Source of the DNA: Robiginitomaculum sp.
Lineage (GTDB): Bacteria > Pseudomonadota > Alphaproteobacteria > Caulobacterales > Maricaulaceae
Assembly: GCA_021776525.1 (NCBI GenBank)
Contig: JAJFFT010000002.1
Coordinates: forward strand, 1-64,000
Direction of reading: 5' to 3'
DNA: 64,000 nt
Under the pieces are notes generated by a model. The model worked only from the letters and a program-made list of their open reading frames with translations. It was not told where the DNA came from and searched no databases. Made by a program: the position numbers and the translations under genes. Shown here in pieces: positions 1 to 8,797 of this stretch; within the stretch, counting starts at the first letter, position 1; each line of letters begins with the position of its first letter.

Positions 1-62
1 TTTAGATTTTTCGGCGCGCCTGTTTCGTCTGGTCGCGGCAGGGTCCTTTTGTGGAGCATGGT

Positions 63-833
63 ATGACGAAGTTGAAATTTATGACGCGCATCAGTGTCGC
101 GGCTCTTGCAGTCGCAGCATTTGGTGGTGTGGCTAACGCGCAGCTTTCATCTGCGATTAAAACGGCTGAACGTTCGACCGCATCTGGTGCGGCAGCGCAA
201 GCCCGGATCGATCGTATTGATGATCAGGTTGGCGATGTAGTGCGAGAGTATCGCGCTGCAATTCAGGAAAAAGACACAGTTGCTCTTAATGTAGAGCAAC
301 AAAAAATCTTCCTGAAGTCACAGGAAAATGAAATCGAATCACTACGCGGTCAGATTGACCGAGTGGGCGACATTCAGGCGCAATTGCTGCCGATGATGCT
401 TCGTATGATTGGTGCACTGGAAGCCTTTGTTGCCAGTGATGTTCCTTTTCAAATGGAAGAGCGCGACGCGCGCATTACCAAGTTGAAAGAGCTGGCCGGT
501 GATCCTAACCAATCTCCTGCCGAACTTTACCGGCAAATCATGAATGCCTATCAGATTGAACTATCTTACGGCAATCAAACCACGTCTTATAACGAAAACG
601 TGCTGATCAATGGCGAGCCTCGCAAAGTCGAGTTCCTGCGCATTGGCCGCGTCGCACTGGTCTATACCGATGGCCAGCAGAAGATGCACATTTATAACAA
701 GTCTACGGGTTCATATGACGATCTGCCAGAAAGCTTTAAGCTGGATGTGCAGTCTGCGACACGGATCGCACTTGAGCAGAAAACACCTGAAGTCTTCCCA
801 GCGCCGTTGCCTGGCGCAACGCGTGTGCAATAG
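63..833 (+). CDS. DUF3450 family periplasmic protein of a TonB system
   Basis: 256 aa. The N-terminus has a signal peptide ending near ALA-type residues (about 1-26, 'GGVANAQ'). A long coiled-coil stretch follows (about 30-110, rich in Q, E and R), then a compact C-terminal half. The order and partners (ExbB-like, ExbB, ExbD, ExbD, TonB, TPR) match the TtpC/TonB2-type clusters where DUF3450 proteins occur, so a role in the periplasmic part of that energy system is inferred. The ATG at 63 is chosen over the GTG at 51 because GGAG at 52-55 sits about 7 bases upstream of it. The next gene follows after 21 bases, so the two are probably cotranscribed. The family has no assigned biochemical activity. 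Confidence 0.85.
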   Translation: MTKLKFMTRISVAALAVAAFGGVANAQLSSAIKTAERSTASGAAAQARIDRIDDQVGDVVREYRAAIQEKDTVALNVEQQKIFLKSQENEIESLRGQIDRVGDIQAQLLPMMLRMIGALEAFVASDVPFQMEERDARITKLKELAGDPNQSPAELYRQIMNAYQIELSYGNQTTSYNENVLINGEPRKVEFLRIGRVALVYTDGQQKMHIYNKSTGSYDDLPESFKLDVQSATRIALEQKTPEVFPAPLPGATRVQ

Positions 834-854
834 ATTTAGAGAGGCGAGAAAGCA

Positions 855-2237
855 ATGAAATTTAATATGAAATCGCTTCTGGGGGCTGTCGCGTTAAGCG
901 CAGCAACCCTGATCGTTCCTGCTGGTGCTGCGTTCGCGCAAAATGCGCCGGTCAAATCCATTGACGAGCTGATTGCCCGTGTTGGACGTGACAGTCGTGA
1001 AGCCAATGCCGAGGCCCAGCGTCGCGTGCAGGAGTTTACACAGAAAAAAGCTCAACAGCAGCGTTTGCTCAACACGGCCAAGTCGCAATTGCGTGCTTTT
1101 CGGGCGCAAGAGTCGGCAAACAATGCAAAACTGGATGCCAATAAGGCTCTGGTTCTGAAGCTTGATGAAGATCTGCGTGTTGCGCAGGGCTCATTTGGCG
1201 AATTGTTTGGCGCTGCTCGCCAGGCCGCTGGTGAAATCAAGGCTGTTGTCGATGTGTCTTTCATCTCCGGTCAGTATCCTGGCCGTGGTGAAGCTCTGGG
1301 CGAGGTTGCCAACAGTTCAAAATTGCCAGAAGTCTCCGAATTGGAAAATATTTATAGAACTATTTTGCAGGAAGCTCAGGCTCAAGGCGAAGTGATCACG
1401 TATTCCGGCTCACTTGCTGATGTGAACGATGGTGCGCCGGTTGATATTACCCGCGTTGGCTCGTTTACCTCATGGTTGGCCAAAGATGCTCGTTTCCTCA
1501 AGATTGATGAGGGCGAATTGGGTATGCTGGGTCGCCAGCCATCCGGACGCCTTCGTGGTCTGGCCAGGAATGTCAGCAATGGCAGCCCGGATAAAGTCAC
1601 CAAGGGTCCAGTTGACCCGACACGTGGTGTGCTTTTGGGTCTTGTGGTCCGTACACCTACTCTGATGGAACGCTATCACGCCGGTGGTAATATCGGTTAT
1701 GCCGTGAGTGTCATGGCCGCGATTGGTATCTTCATTGGTGTCTGGCGTCTGTTTGCTCTCTTTACCACTTCCATGGCTGTGCGCGCTCAAATGCGTAAAT
1801 CCAAACCTGGTAAAGGCAATCCTCTGGGCCGCATTATGGCTGCTTATGAAAGTGCCAAGGACAAGGACATCGAAACCATTGAGCTGAAACTTGATGATGC
1901 GATCCTCAAAGAAAGTGGCAAGCTTGAATTTGGTCTCAGCCTGATCAAGGTTCTGGCCGCTGTCTCACCTTTGATGGGGCTGTTGGGTACTGTGATCGGT
2001 ATGATCAAAACCTTCCAGGCAATTACCCTGTTTGGTGCCGGTGATCCGCAGCTGATGGCTGATGGTATCTCCTTTGCCCTGGTCACCACCGTTCTGGGTC
2101 TTCTCTCGGCTATTCCTCTTCTGCTGCTGCACAGCTTCTGCTCTTCTGCGAGCCGTAGTCTTCAGCAAGTTCTCGAAGAGCAAGCGGCTGGTATGGTTGC
2201 GGCGAATGCCGAAGCCCGCACCAGCAGCAAAGCTTAG
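855..2237 (+). CDS. TtpC-type MotA/TolQ/ExbB proton channel protein with long periplasmic N-domain
   Basis: 460 aa, about twice the size of a normal ExbB. A signal peptide (about 1-28, ending 'AFAQ') leads into a periplasmic region with coiled coil (about 35-110) and further sequence to about 270. A membrane segment lies near 275-300. The TolQ/ExbB core is C-terminal (about 360-440, with 'SPLMGLLGTVIGMIKTF' and a following hydrophobic helix pair). This layout is that of TtpC, an extra component of Vibrio-type TonB2 systems that links ExbB/ExbD/TonB function. It acts in the inner membrane to harness proton flow. The start has a purine-rich GAGGCGAG ribosome site. It lies between the DUF3450 gene and a standard ExbB-like gene. 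Confidence 0.9.
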   Translation: MKFNMKSLLGAVALSAATLIVPAGAAFAQNAPVKSIDELIARVGRDSREANAEAQRRVQEFTQKKAQQQRLLNTAKSQLRAFRAQESANNAKLDANKALVLKLDEDLRVAQGSFGELFGAARQAAGEIKAVVDVSFISGQYPGRGEALGEVANSSKLPEVSELENIYRTILQEAQAQGEVITYSGSLADVNDGAPVDITRVGSFTSWLAKDARFLKIDEGELGMLGRQPSGRLRGLARNVSNGSPDKVTKGPVDPTRGVLLGLVVRTPTLMERYHAGGNIGYAVSVMAAIGIFIGVWRLFALFTTSMAVRAQMRKSKPGKGNPLGRIMAAYESAKDKDIETIELKLDDAILKESGKLEFGLSLIKVLAAVSPLMGLLGTVIGMIKTFQAITLFGAGDPQLMADGISFALVTTVLGLLSAIPLLLLHSFCSSASRSLQQVLEEQAAGMVAANAEARTSSKA

Positions 2238-2275
2238 TCCTCCTGTAACGCTAAAGGATAGAGAAGGAAGGTATC

Positions 2276-2809
2276 ATGCCTGTTTGGCTTAACCCGATGA
2301 CGGCCTTGGATAATCTCCAACAATTTCTGGAGATGGGTGGGAATGTGCTCCTGCTGATCATGGTCGCCACCTTCTTCATGTGGGCCTACATTCTTGAACG
2401 GATGGCCTACTATCAGTTCGCACACGGACGTATCGTCAAGCGGGCGGTTAATAAATGGGCCTCAAGAGAAGATCATAAATCATGGTATGCGCATGCAATC
2501 CGTGAACAGTTGATCTCTGAGGTTCGTCAAAAAACCGAACAGAACATCCGGTTCATCAAGACATTGGTGGCGATTGCCCCTCTGCTTGGTTTGCTGGGGA
2601 CTGTAACCGGCATGATCGAGGTGTTCGACGTTATGGCAGCAACCGGATCTTCCAATGTACGGGCCATGTCGGCGGGGGTTTCCAAAGCCACCATTCCGAC
2701 AATGGCCGGCATGGTTGCGGCCCTTTCTGGACTGATTTTCACAAACCGGCTCGAGCGGCGGGGCCTGCGGGCAACACAGTCTGTCGCAGATGCCATGGAA
2801 TTAGGTTAG
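2276..2809 (+). CDS. exbB: ExbB/TolQ-family proton channel subunit
   Basis: 177 aa inner-membrane protein with three predicted membrane helices: about 15-40, then the pair at about 95-120 and 130-155. The MotA/TolQ/ExbB signature is visible as 'APLLGLLGTVTGMIEVF'. It is the normal-length ExbB of the cluster and would form the proton channel with the two downstream ExbD proteins. A GAAGGAAG ribosome site precedes the ATG. Its stop codon lies 9 bases before the next start, and the stop overlaps the purine-rich ribosome site for that gene, suggesting translational coupling. TolQ is an alternative name, but no tolR/tolA/tolB/pal genes are nearby. Confidence 0.9.
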   Translation: MPVWLNPMTALDNLQQFLEMGGNVLLLIMVATFFMWAYILERMAYYQFAHGRIVKRAVNKWASREDHKSWYAHAIREQLISEVRQKTEQNIRFIKTLVAIAPLLGLLGTVTGMIEVFDVMAATGSSNVRAMSAGVSKATIPTMAGMVAALSGLIFTNRLERRGLRATQSVADAMELG

Positions 2810-2818
2810 GAACAGCGT

Positions 2819-3232
2819 ATGTCTAGACATGGACGCCGCCGTGAACAGGAAGAAGTCGACGTTGATATGACGCCGATGCTGGATATCGTTTTTATCCTCC
2901 TGATCTTTTTCATTGTGACCGCAGTATTTGTGCAGGAGCGCTCCATCTCTTTGGTGCCTCCGCCGCCTTCGGAAAACGATGAACCAGAAAAGTCCAACCC
3001 GGTCATCCTTATTCAAATCAATGACCGTGACGTGATTTTTGTGAACGATCAATTGACCGACATTCGTCGGGTGGGCCCATCTATCGAGCGTTTTCGCGCT
3101 GATAAAGGGGATAGTGCCATCCTGATCGTGCCGGATGATGATGCCAGCCATGGTATTGTTGTGACTGTATTTGATGCAGCCCGAAATACTGGTGCACCAA
3201 CCATGATTCAACGTCAGGCGACGGGCTCCTAG
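2819..3232 (+). CDS. exbD: ExbD/TolR-family biopolymer transport protein (first copy)
   Basis: 137 aa. There is a short cytoplasmic N-terminus, then the family signature 'DMTPMLDIVFILLIFF' with the aspartate in the single membrane helix that carries protons in ExbD/TolR, followed by a periplasmic domain of about 90 residues. A proline run ('VPPPPSEN') follows the helix. It pairs with ExbB to convert the proton gradient into motion of TonB. A second, diverged copy lies 41 bases downstream, as is usual for TtpC-containing TonB clusters. Confidence 0.92.
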   Translation: MSRHGRRREQEEVDVDMTPMLDIVFILLIFFIVTAVFVQERSISLVPPPPSENDEPEKSNPVILIQINDRDVIFVNDQLTDIRRVGPSIERFRADKGDSAILIVPDDDASHGIVVTVFDAARNTGAPTMIQRQATGS

Positions 3233-3273
3233 CCCCGACCCCGGATTGATTTACTGATTAGCGGAGTAATGTG

Positions 3274-3675
3274 ATGGCAAGATCACGCGCAGCAAGTAAG
3301 GCAGAAGAAGTCGAAATGGACATGACGCCCATGTTGGACGTTGTTTTCATTCTGTTGATTTTCTTCATTGTTACGGCCGTGTTTGTTAAAGAACCAGGCG
3401 TCGACGTGAACAAGCCTTTGTGGGGCCCGGAAGTCGCAGCAGAAAAACCATCCATTATGGTTGCTGTGGCCAATGATGACCAAATCTGGATCAATAAGAA
3501 GATTGTTCCAAAAGCGGCTGTCGGTTCGATTCTGGAAAAAATGAAATCGGAAAACCCAAAAGCTGAGGGTGTTATTCAGGGCGACCAATTGGCGAAAATT
3601 GGTACGGTTCTTGATGTTCAAGACATTTTTTTATCTTTGGGAATTCCCGTCAAAGTTTCGATCGATAAAAGATAG
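3274..3675 (+). CDS. exbD: ExbD/TolR-family biopolymer transport protein (second copy)
   Basis: 133 aa. It has the same plan as the first copy: charged N-terminus, 'DMTPMLDVVFILLIFF' helix with the conserved aspartate, then a periplasmic domain. The helices are nearly identical in the two copies, but the periplasmic domains differ strongly, which suggests non-redundant or heteromeric use. The ATG at 3274 is preferred over the GTG at 3271 because GGAG at 3263-3266 is then 7 bases away. A terminator hairpin follows 31 bases after the stop, ending this transcription unit before tonB. Confidence 0.92.
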   Translation: MARSRAASKAEEVEMDMTPMLDVVFILLIFFIVTAVFVKEPGVDVNKPLWGPEVAAEKPSIMVAVANDDQIWINKKIVPKAAVGSILEKMKSENPKAEGVIQGDQLAKIGTVLDVQDIFLSLGIPVKVSIDKR

Positions 3676-3706
3676 TTTACCGATTGGATAGTGAAGATTT
3701 GAAAAG

Positions 3707-3740
3707 GCCGGCAGCATTTCGCAATGGTGTCGGCTTTTTA
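3707..3740 (+). terminator. Rho-independent terminator after the ExbB/ExbD genes
   Basis: An imperfect GCCGGCA/TGTCGGC stem encloses a loop of about 16 bases and is followed by TTTTTA. It separates the exbB/exbD genes from tonB, which must then have its own promoter or depend on read-through. Confidence 0.75.
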
Positions 3741-4010
3741 ATACCGATCAATTGGTGCTGGGTTTTACCGCATGGGTTGTGTCTATGGTCGTAAAGTCGC
3801 CTCAATGTTGTGCGACGTATTTATAGCCATGTATATTGAGAAAAATTCGCACATTCAGGCTGATAAAGGGCTGTTCGCGAAGGTTTCTAGTCGGTAAAGT
3901 ATTAAAAAATACCGATCAAAGTCGGTGATTCAGGGGGCGTGGAAAAGGGTATCCACAGGTTTGAATCGCCATTTGAATTTTGATGCGGGTGATTGCAACA
4001 GGAGTTCTTG
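3741..4010. other. Intergenic region upstream of tonB
   Basis: About 270 bases without a credible gene. The base composition is more AT-rich than the flanks. It should hold the tonB promoter because a terminator lies just before it. I could not pick out a convincing -35/-10 pair, Fur box or other named operator. The AGGAG ribosome site of tonB lies at its end. Confidence 0.5.
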
Positions 4011-4610
4011 ATGCGTTTTATAGCTGGATTGCCAATAGCTGCAATTATTACGGTTGGCTTGTTTTTGCTGATGCGTTTCTTCATATCTGGTGATTTCAAA
4101 TTGGCAGATAAAGAAGAATCTGTACGGTTTGATATCAATCCGAAAGTCCAGGAACTTGAGGTGCGTCAGCGGGAAGTAAAGCCTGAGCGGACCAAGGATG
4201 TGAAGCCACCACCCCCACCACCGGCCATTGAAAAGCAAAAAGCCGTTCAGCCTAATGAAGGCATTGCTTCGGTTTCCGGCTCTATTCCGGATTTTGAACC
4301 GCCGCAGCTGAACCGTGGTAATATCAATTTTCAGGTGAGTGATCGTGATGCCCAGCCATTAGTGCGTATCGAGCCGATTTACCCGCCGCGTGCTGCAGAA
4401 CAAGGCCGTGAAGGCACATGCGAAGGTACATTTGATGTGAGTGCAACGGGCAAACCCTATAATGTGCGTGTCAGCTGTACGTCATCCATGTTTGTTCGCG
4501 CTGCTACACGGGCCATTGAAAAATGGAAATACAATCCGAAAATTGTTGATGGTAAAGCTGTTGCGCGACGTGGTGTGATTACGCCATTCAAATTTCAGTT
4601 GGCTAACTAA
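4011..4610 (+). CDS. tonB: TonB-family energy transducer
   Basis: 199 aa. An N-terminal membrane anchor (about 4-23) is followed by a charged and proline-rich spacer (KPPPPPP around 65-72). The C-terminal TonB domain is at about 115-199, with 'RIEPIYPPRAAEQGREG' and 'AIEKWKYNP' matching the family. Two cysteines in the C-domain (in 'EGTCEG' and 'RVSCTS') could form a disulfide. It is short for a TonB, which is common for TonB2-type proteins that work with TtpC. The ATG at 4011 follows AGGAG by 6 bases; an in-frame upstream TTG (3993) has no such support. It would contact TonB-dependent receptors such as the one encoded at 19457-21688. Confidence 0.93.
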   Translation: MRFIAGLPIAAIITVGLFLLMRFFISGDFKLADKEESVRFDINPKVQELEVRQREVKPERTKDVKPPPPPPAIEKQKAVQPNEGIASVSGSIPDFEPPQLNRGNINFQVSDRDAQPLVRIEPIYPPRAAEQGREGTCEGTFDVSATGKPYNVRVSCTSSMFVRAATRAIEKWKYNPKIVDGKAVARRGVITPFKFQLAN

Positions 4611-4678
4611 CGTTTAAAGATTGCCAAAGTGGTGCCTGTGTGTACCGCGAGAATAAATAGCTCTGAGGAGATTAAGGC

Positions 4679-6148
4679 ATGGTTGGAACAAAAATGATGC
4701 GCGGGAACGGATGGCTGACGCAGTTCGGTTTGATGGCCTTTGCAGCGTTTGTTGCAGTGTTGTTTGTTGCCGGACCTGCTGATGCACAGCGCCGCAGAGA
4801 TAAAGAACAGAAAACCGAAGGTCGTGTGCTGAGCACGGAAGTCGGCGAAGCTATTATTAAGGCACAAGAAGCCCTTGCAGAAGAACCACCACAAAATAAC
4901 GTTGCGGTGGCTGTTTTGTCGAAGCTGTTGGCCAAACCCAAACTGACACCGTACGAGCGTGCGATCAGCTATCAGATTCGTGGCCAGGCAAATTATGGTG
5001 CTGGCAACGTCAAAGGGACCATCAGAGATTGGGAATCAGCGATCAATACCGGCGCCCTTAACCAGGGCGAGATTGATGGGCTAAGCCCAAATATTGGCCA
5101 GCTTTACATTGCCGAAGGCGAATACGTAAAGGGTGCCAATATTCTCGAAAAATGGCTGCGCACAGGCGGCAAGGCTAATGACAGAATTCACTTGATGATT
5201 GCCCAGGCCTGGTTGCAGGCCGATGCGTATCGCAAAGCTCTGCCTCACGGTGAAGCTGCGTTTCGGATGGCAAACCCCAAGAAGAAAAAGCATTTTGATA
5301 TTCTCAACTACGTCTATCACGAGCTGAAAATGCCAGGCAAACAGGCCAAACTTCTTGAACAAGAAGTCTCTATCTGGCCGGACGACAAAAAGATTTGGCG
5401 CGCCATTGCTTCGCTGAAGCAACAGGCGAACAAATCTCGCGAAGCCTTTGAAGTCAACAAAATCATGTACTTGAATGGTATGCTGAGCAAAGAGCGTGAG
5501 CTATTGGCTCTGGCTCAATATTACAGCTATTACGAAGTGCCTTTTCGTGGTGCTTCAATTTTGGAACGGGAAATGAATGCCGGCCGGGTTTCCAAAGGTA
5601 AAAAGAACCTCGAATTGCTGGCTAATATGTGGCGCCAGGCGCGCGAATATGACCGGGCAATTCCAGTGCTGACGGCGGCTGCAAACATTGCCGCTGATGG
5701 TGGTCTTTATGAAAAATTGGGCGAAGCGTATTATTCGGAAGAGCAGTATGACAAAGCCGAAACGTCTTTTCGTAAGGCCATTTCCAAAGGGATCAAAAAA
5801 CCTGGTAATGCCTATGTGCTGATTGCTAATTCCCTTTACGAGCGCGATCGCCCTCGCGATGCGATCAAGGAATTTAAAAAGGCAGCGCAGTATCCATATT
5901 CACGCAAAACCGCTAATGGCTGGATCCGCTTCATCAATGGCGAATTTGAAGTGGCACGTAAACAGGCTGAATTTAAATTTCAGGTTAAACTGGATGAGTG
6001 TAAAAACCAGCAAGACCGTAAAAAGCGTATGGGCGCGGAATTTCTTGAAGGCGTTGGGGAAATCTCGGCAGAATGCGTAACCATGCTGGCTGAGAATGAC
6101 GCAAAAGAAAAAGCCAAAAAAGCGGCACGAAAAGCTAAAGCCAGCTAA
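4679..6148 (+). CDS. Secreted TPR protein of the TonB cluster
   Basis: 489 aa. It has a signal peptide (about 1-37, 'GPADAQ') and a run of tetratricopeptide-like repeats through about 450, including 'LYEKLGEAYYSEEQYDKAET'. The C-terminus is very lysine/alanine-rich. A TPR protein in this position is a standard member of DUF3450/ExbB/ExbB/ExbD/ExbD/TonB clusters and probably scaffolds the periplasmic side of the complex. That role is inferred from position. GAGGAG precedes the ATG, and tonB ends 68 bases upstream. A strong terminator follows at 6173. Confidence 0.85.
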   Translation: MVGTKMMRGNGWLTQFGLMAFAAFVAVLFVAGPADAQRRRDKEQKTEGRVLSTEVGEAIIKAQEALAEEPPQNNVAVAVLSKLLAKPKLTPYERAISYQIRGQANYGAGNVKGTIRDWESAINTGALNQGEIDGLSPNIGQLYIAEGEYVKGANILEKWLRTGGKANDRIHLMIAQAWLQADAYRKALPHGEAAFRMANPKKKKHFDILNYVYHELKMPGKQAKLLEQEVSIWPDDKKIWRAIASLKQQANKSREAFEVNKIMYLNGMLSKERELLALAQYYSYYEVPFRGASILEREMNAGRVSKGKKNLELLANMWRQAREYDRAIPVLTAAANIAADGGLYEKLGEAYYSEEQYDKAETSFRKAISKGIKKPGNAYVLIANSLYERDRPRDAIKEFKKAAQYPYSRKTANGWIRFINGEFEVARKQAEFKFQVKLDECKNQQDRKKRMGAEFLEGVGEISAECVTMLAENDAKEKAKKAARKAKAS

Positions 6149-6172
6149 GCCTTTTTAATAAAGCTATTAAAA

Positions 6173-6203
6173 AGCCCTCGGCCATGGCCGGGGGCTTTTT
6201 TTA
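6173..6203. terminator. Bidirectional terminator between the TonB cluster and oligopeptidase B
   Basis: A GCCCTCGGCCATGGCCGGGGGC hairpin, nearly perfect, has seven T bases after it on the plus strand and an A run (TTTTT when read on the minus strand) on the other side. It can end both the plus-strand TPR gene and the convergent minus-strand peptidase gene. Confidence 0.88.
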
Positions 6204-6224
6204 TTCGCTCAGTTTACTTTGGCA

Positions 6225-8345
6225 TTAGGCAATGCCTGCAGCTTTGATCGCAAACGCATATTCCAATGCCGTCGTCTTTAGGCCTTCAAAACGTCCTGAC
6301 AGGCCGCCATGTCCGGCCTGCATTTCTGTCTTCAATAAATATGGCCCGGCTTTTGGCGCTCTATCGCGTAGTTTGGCAACCCACTTTGCCGGTTCCCAAT
6401 AGGTTACCCTGGGATCAGTTAGCCCTGCGGTCACCAAAAGAGGTGGATAGGCTGTAGTGCGGACATTGTCATAGGGGCTGTAGTTCCTGATAACATCATA
6501 GGCCTCTGGGTCTTGGGCGGGATTGCCCCATTCTGGCCATTCGGGCGGCGTCAGGGGCAATGTCTCGTCATTCATTGTGTTGAGAACGTCGACAAAGGGC
6601 ACTGCGGCAATAGCCCCGCCAAAAAGCTCAGGCGCCATGTTCAGAACGGCCCCGACCAGCAGTCCACCAGCCGATCCACCCATGGCAATAATTTTACCTT
6701 GTGAGGTATATTTGAGATCGATCAGGGTTTGCGCCGAGGCAATGAAATCGTGAAAGGTTTTTGGTTTCCCGGCCCCTTTGGCGGCCGTGTACCAGCCATG
6801 GCCTTTGGCCTCGCTACCGCGGACGTGGGCAATGGCATAGATAAAACCACGGTCCAGTAATGATAGGCGCGGTGCGGAAAAACCGGCAGACATGGTTATG
6901 CCATAAGAGCCATAGCCATAGAGCAGAACCGGGGCAGAGCCGTCGCGTTTCAACCCTTTGCGATAGACCAGGCTAAGCGGTACTGTTTCGCCGTCCTTGG
7001 TATCGGCAAAGATGCGTTCCACACAATAATCTGCACTGTTATGGCCGCTGGGGATCTCTTGAGTTTTACGTAAGGTGCGGTTTTGGCTGTCCATGTCAAA
7101 GTCAAAAACCTGCCTGGGTTGGGCCATGGACGAGCTGGCAAAACGTAGCCGCCGCGTGTCAAAATCCAAAAGCGGGACCAGGCCCAATGCATAAGCGGCG
7201 CCGTCAATTTTGATGGTGTATTCAGACCCATCGGTAATACGGCGCACGATAATACGGGGCAGGGCGTCAGCGCGTTCTAATCGGACATGGTAATCTTTAA
7301 AAAGCTGTTGTTCCAGGCGCCGCACACCTGGTGAGGCGGGGATAAAATCCTGCCAATACTCAGGTGTTGGTGTGTGATCCGGTGCCGTAACGATTTTAAA
7401 ATCCTCGGCCCCGTCTGTGTTGGTCAGAATATAAAAATGGTCCCCGGCATGGTCGATATGGTACTCCACGCCAACGGATCTTGGCGCAATAACAACCGGT
7501 GAATGATCCGGATTATGCGCATCTATGATACGGACTTCGCTGGTGCTATGGTCATTGGCTTCGATCAGAATAAAATTCCTATCGCGCGTGCAAGAGAGAC
7601 TGAGGAAAAAGCCTTCATCAGCCTCGCGATAAAGAGGTTTTGGCGGGGCGATGGCCTCGTCAAGATGGTGGCGGCGGACCTCTTTGGGGCGGTTATTGTC
7701 ATCGCGCCATATCCAGAAGATCGACGCGCTATCACCGCTCCAGACAAAATCAGCAGAGGCATTGTTAATGCTGACAGGTCGCTCAATCCCACTATCTAAC
7801 TCTATGATTTGTATATCATAATATTCGCTTCCCTGGCGATCTACGGCATAGGCCAAAAATCGGTGATCGGGGCTGTGCATAACCTCGCCAAGATCAAAAT
7901 AATCACTGCCTTTGGACAGTGCCTCTCCGTCCAGCAAGACCTCTGTTTCGCCGTTTGGTTGGCCGTCAGGGCGGATGGGTTGGCGCACATAAAGCGGATG
8001 TTCGGCACCGGCGTTATAGCGTGTGAAATAAGAAAAAGGGCCATCTTCGCAAGGGACATCCGCGTCATCTTCACGTATGCGGCCACGCATTTCAGCGACC
8101 AGAGTTTCCTGTAGCTCAGATGTATCTGCCATGGCCTGGTCGCAATATGTATTTTCGGCCAGCAGATGATCACGAATATCCTGTGCCAGGACATGCGGAT
8201 CATGCATAACCGCGCGCCAATTCTCGTCCCGCAACCACGCATAATCATCGCTGATCAGGTGCGGTCCACAAGGTGTCGTATGGGGGCGTTTTTCGGCACG
8301 AGGCGGGGTATTCGTTGCAAAAAAAAGGGGCAGGTTAGGGGGCAT
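6225..8345 (-). CDS. S9 family serine peptidase, oligopeptidase B type
   Basis: 706 aa. The N-terminal half (about 70-420) is a beta-propeller that gates the active site, and the C-terminal half is an alpha/beta hydrolase. The nucleophile lies in 'MGGSAGGLLVG', the acid in 'TAGLTDPRVTYWEPAKW' and the histidine in 'MQAGHGGLSGR'. These match the oligopeptidase B branch of prolyl oligopeptidases, which cleaves peptides after basic residues in the cytoplasm. There is no signal peptide. The gene begins 19 bases after msrB on the same strand, so the two probably share a transcript. Its 3' end faces the bidirectional terminator at 6173. Confidence 0.92.
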   Translation of the reverse strand: MPPNLPLFFATNTPPRAEKRPHTTPCGPHLISDDYAWLRDENWRAVMHDPHVLAQDIRDHLLAENTYCDQAMADTSELQETLVAEMRGRIREDDADVPCEDGPFSYFTRYNAGAEHPLYVRQPIRPDGQPNGETEVLLDGEALSKGSDYFDLGEVMHSPDHRFLAYAVDRQGSEYYDIQIIELDSGIERPVSINNASADFVWSGDSASIFWIWRDDNNRPKEVRRHHLDEAIAPPKPLYREADEGFFLSLSCTRDRNFILIEANDHSTSEVRIIDAHNPDHSPVVIAPRSVGVEYHIDHAGDHFYILTNTDGAEDFKIVTAPDHTPTPEYWQDFIPASPGVRRLEQQLFKDYHVRLERADALPRIIVRRITDGSEYTIKIDGAAYALGLVPLLDFDTRRLRFASSSMAQPRQVFDFDMDSQNRTLRKTQEIPSGHNSADYCVERIFADTKDGETVPLSLVYRKGLKRDGSAPVLLYGYGSYGITMSAGFSAPRLSLLDRGFIYAIAHVRGSEAKGHGWYTAAKGAGKPKTFHDFIASAQTLIDLKYTSQGKIIAMGGSAGGLLVGAVLNMAPELFGGAIAAVPFVDVLNTMNDETLPLTPPEWPEWGNPAQDPEAYDVIRNYSPYDNVRTTAYPPLLVTAGLTDPRVTYWEPAKWVAKLRDRAPKAGPYLLKTEMQAGHGGLSGRFEGLKTTALEYAFAIKAAGIA

Positions 8346-8364
8346 AATAGTCTCTTACCGGGCG

Positions 8365-8733
8365 TTATTTGTTGGGTGTGAAATTCAAGACTGTCCCATT
8401 GACGCAATACCGCAAACCGGTGGGTTGCGGACCATCGTTAAAAACATGTCCCATGTGGGCACCGCATGAGGCGCAGTGTATTTCAATGCGTGGGCTTGCC
8501 AGTGCTGTGTCGGGTTTTTGCCCCAGTGCATCCGTGGTTATGGCATCAAAAAATGACGGCCAACCTGAGCCGGAATCATATTTATGGGCTGCGTTAAACA
8601 AAGGTGCATCACAGGCAACGCAGGTGTAGATACCAGCCCGTTTCTCATCCAGCCATGGGCCGCTAAACGGCGCTTCGGTGGCACACGAGTGCGCAATGCG
8701 TTGTTGTTCGGGGGTGAGCGTATCGTCAGCCAT
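8365..8733 (-). CDS. msrB: Peptide-methionine (R)-S-oxide reductase
   Basis: 122 aa. All MsrB hallmarks are present: zinc cysteines C38/C41 ('CVAC') and C87/C90 ('CASC'), the 'GSGWPSF' substrate loop, and the catalytic cysteine C110 in 'RYCVNG'. It reduces the R epimer of methionine sulfoxide in proteins using thioredoxin. There is no signal peptide, so it acts in the cytoplasm. It lies upstream of the oligopeptidase gene and 64 bases downstream of the DUF6456 gene on the same strand. Confidence 0.96.
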   Translation of the reverse strand: MADDTLTPEQQRIAHSCATEAPFSGPWLDEKRAGIYTCVACDAPLFNAAHKYDSGSGWPSFFDAITTDALGQKPDTALASPRIEIHCASCGAHMGHVFNDGPQPTGLRYCVNGTVLNFTPNK

Positions 8734-8797
8734 TGGTCTTGCTCCCGCACAGGCTGTGGGCAGTTAGGCCACACAAATCCTGCTTAACCGTACGGCC

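Noticed and set aside
51-62. GTG start for the DUF3450 gene
   Set aside because: The ATG at 63 is spaced correctly from GGAG, which would lie inside the coding region if the GTG were used.
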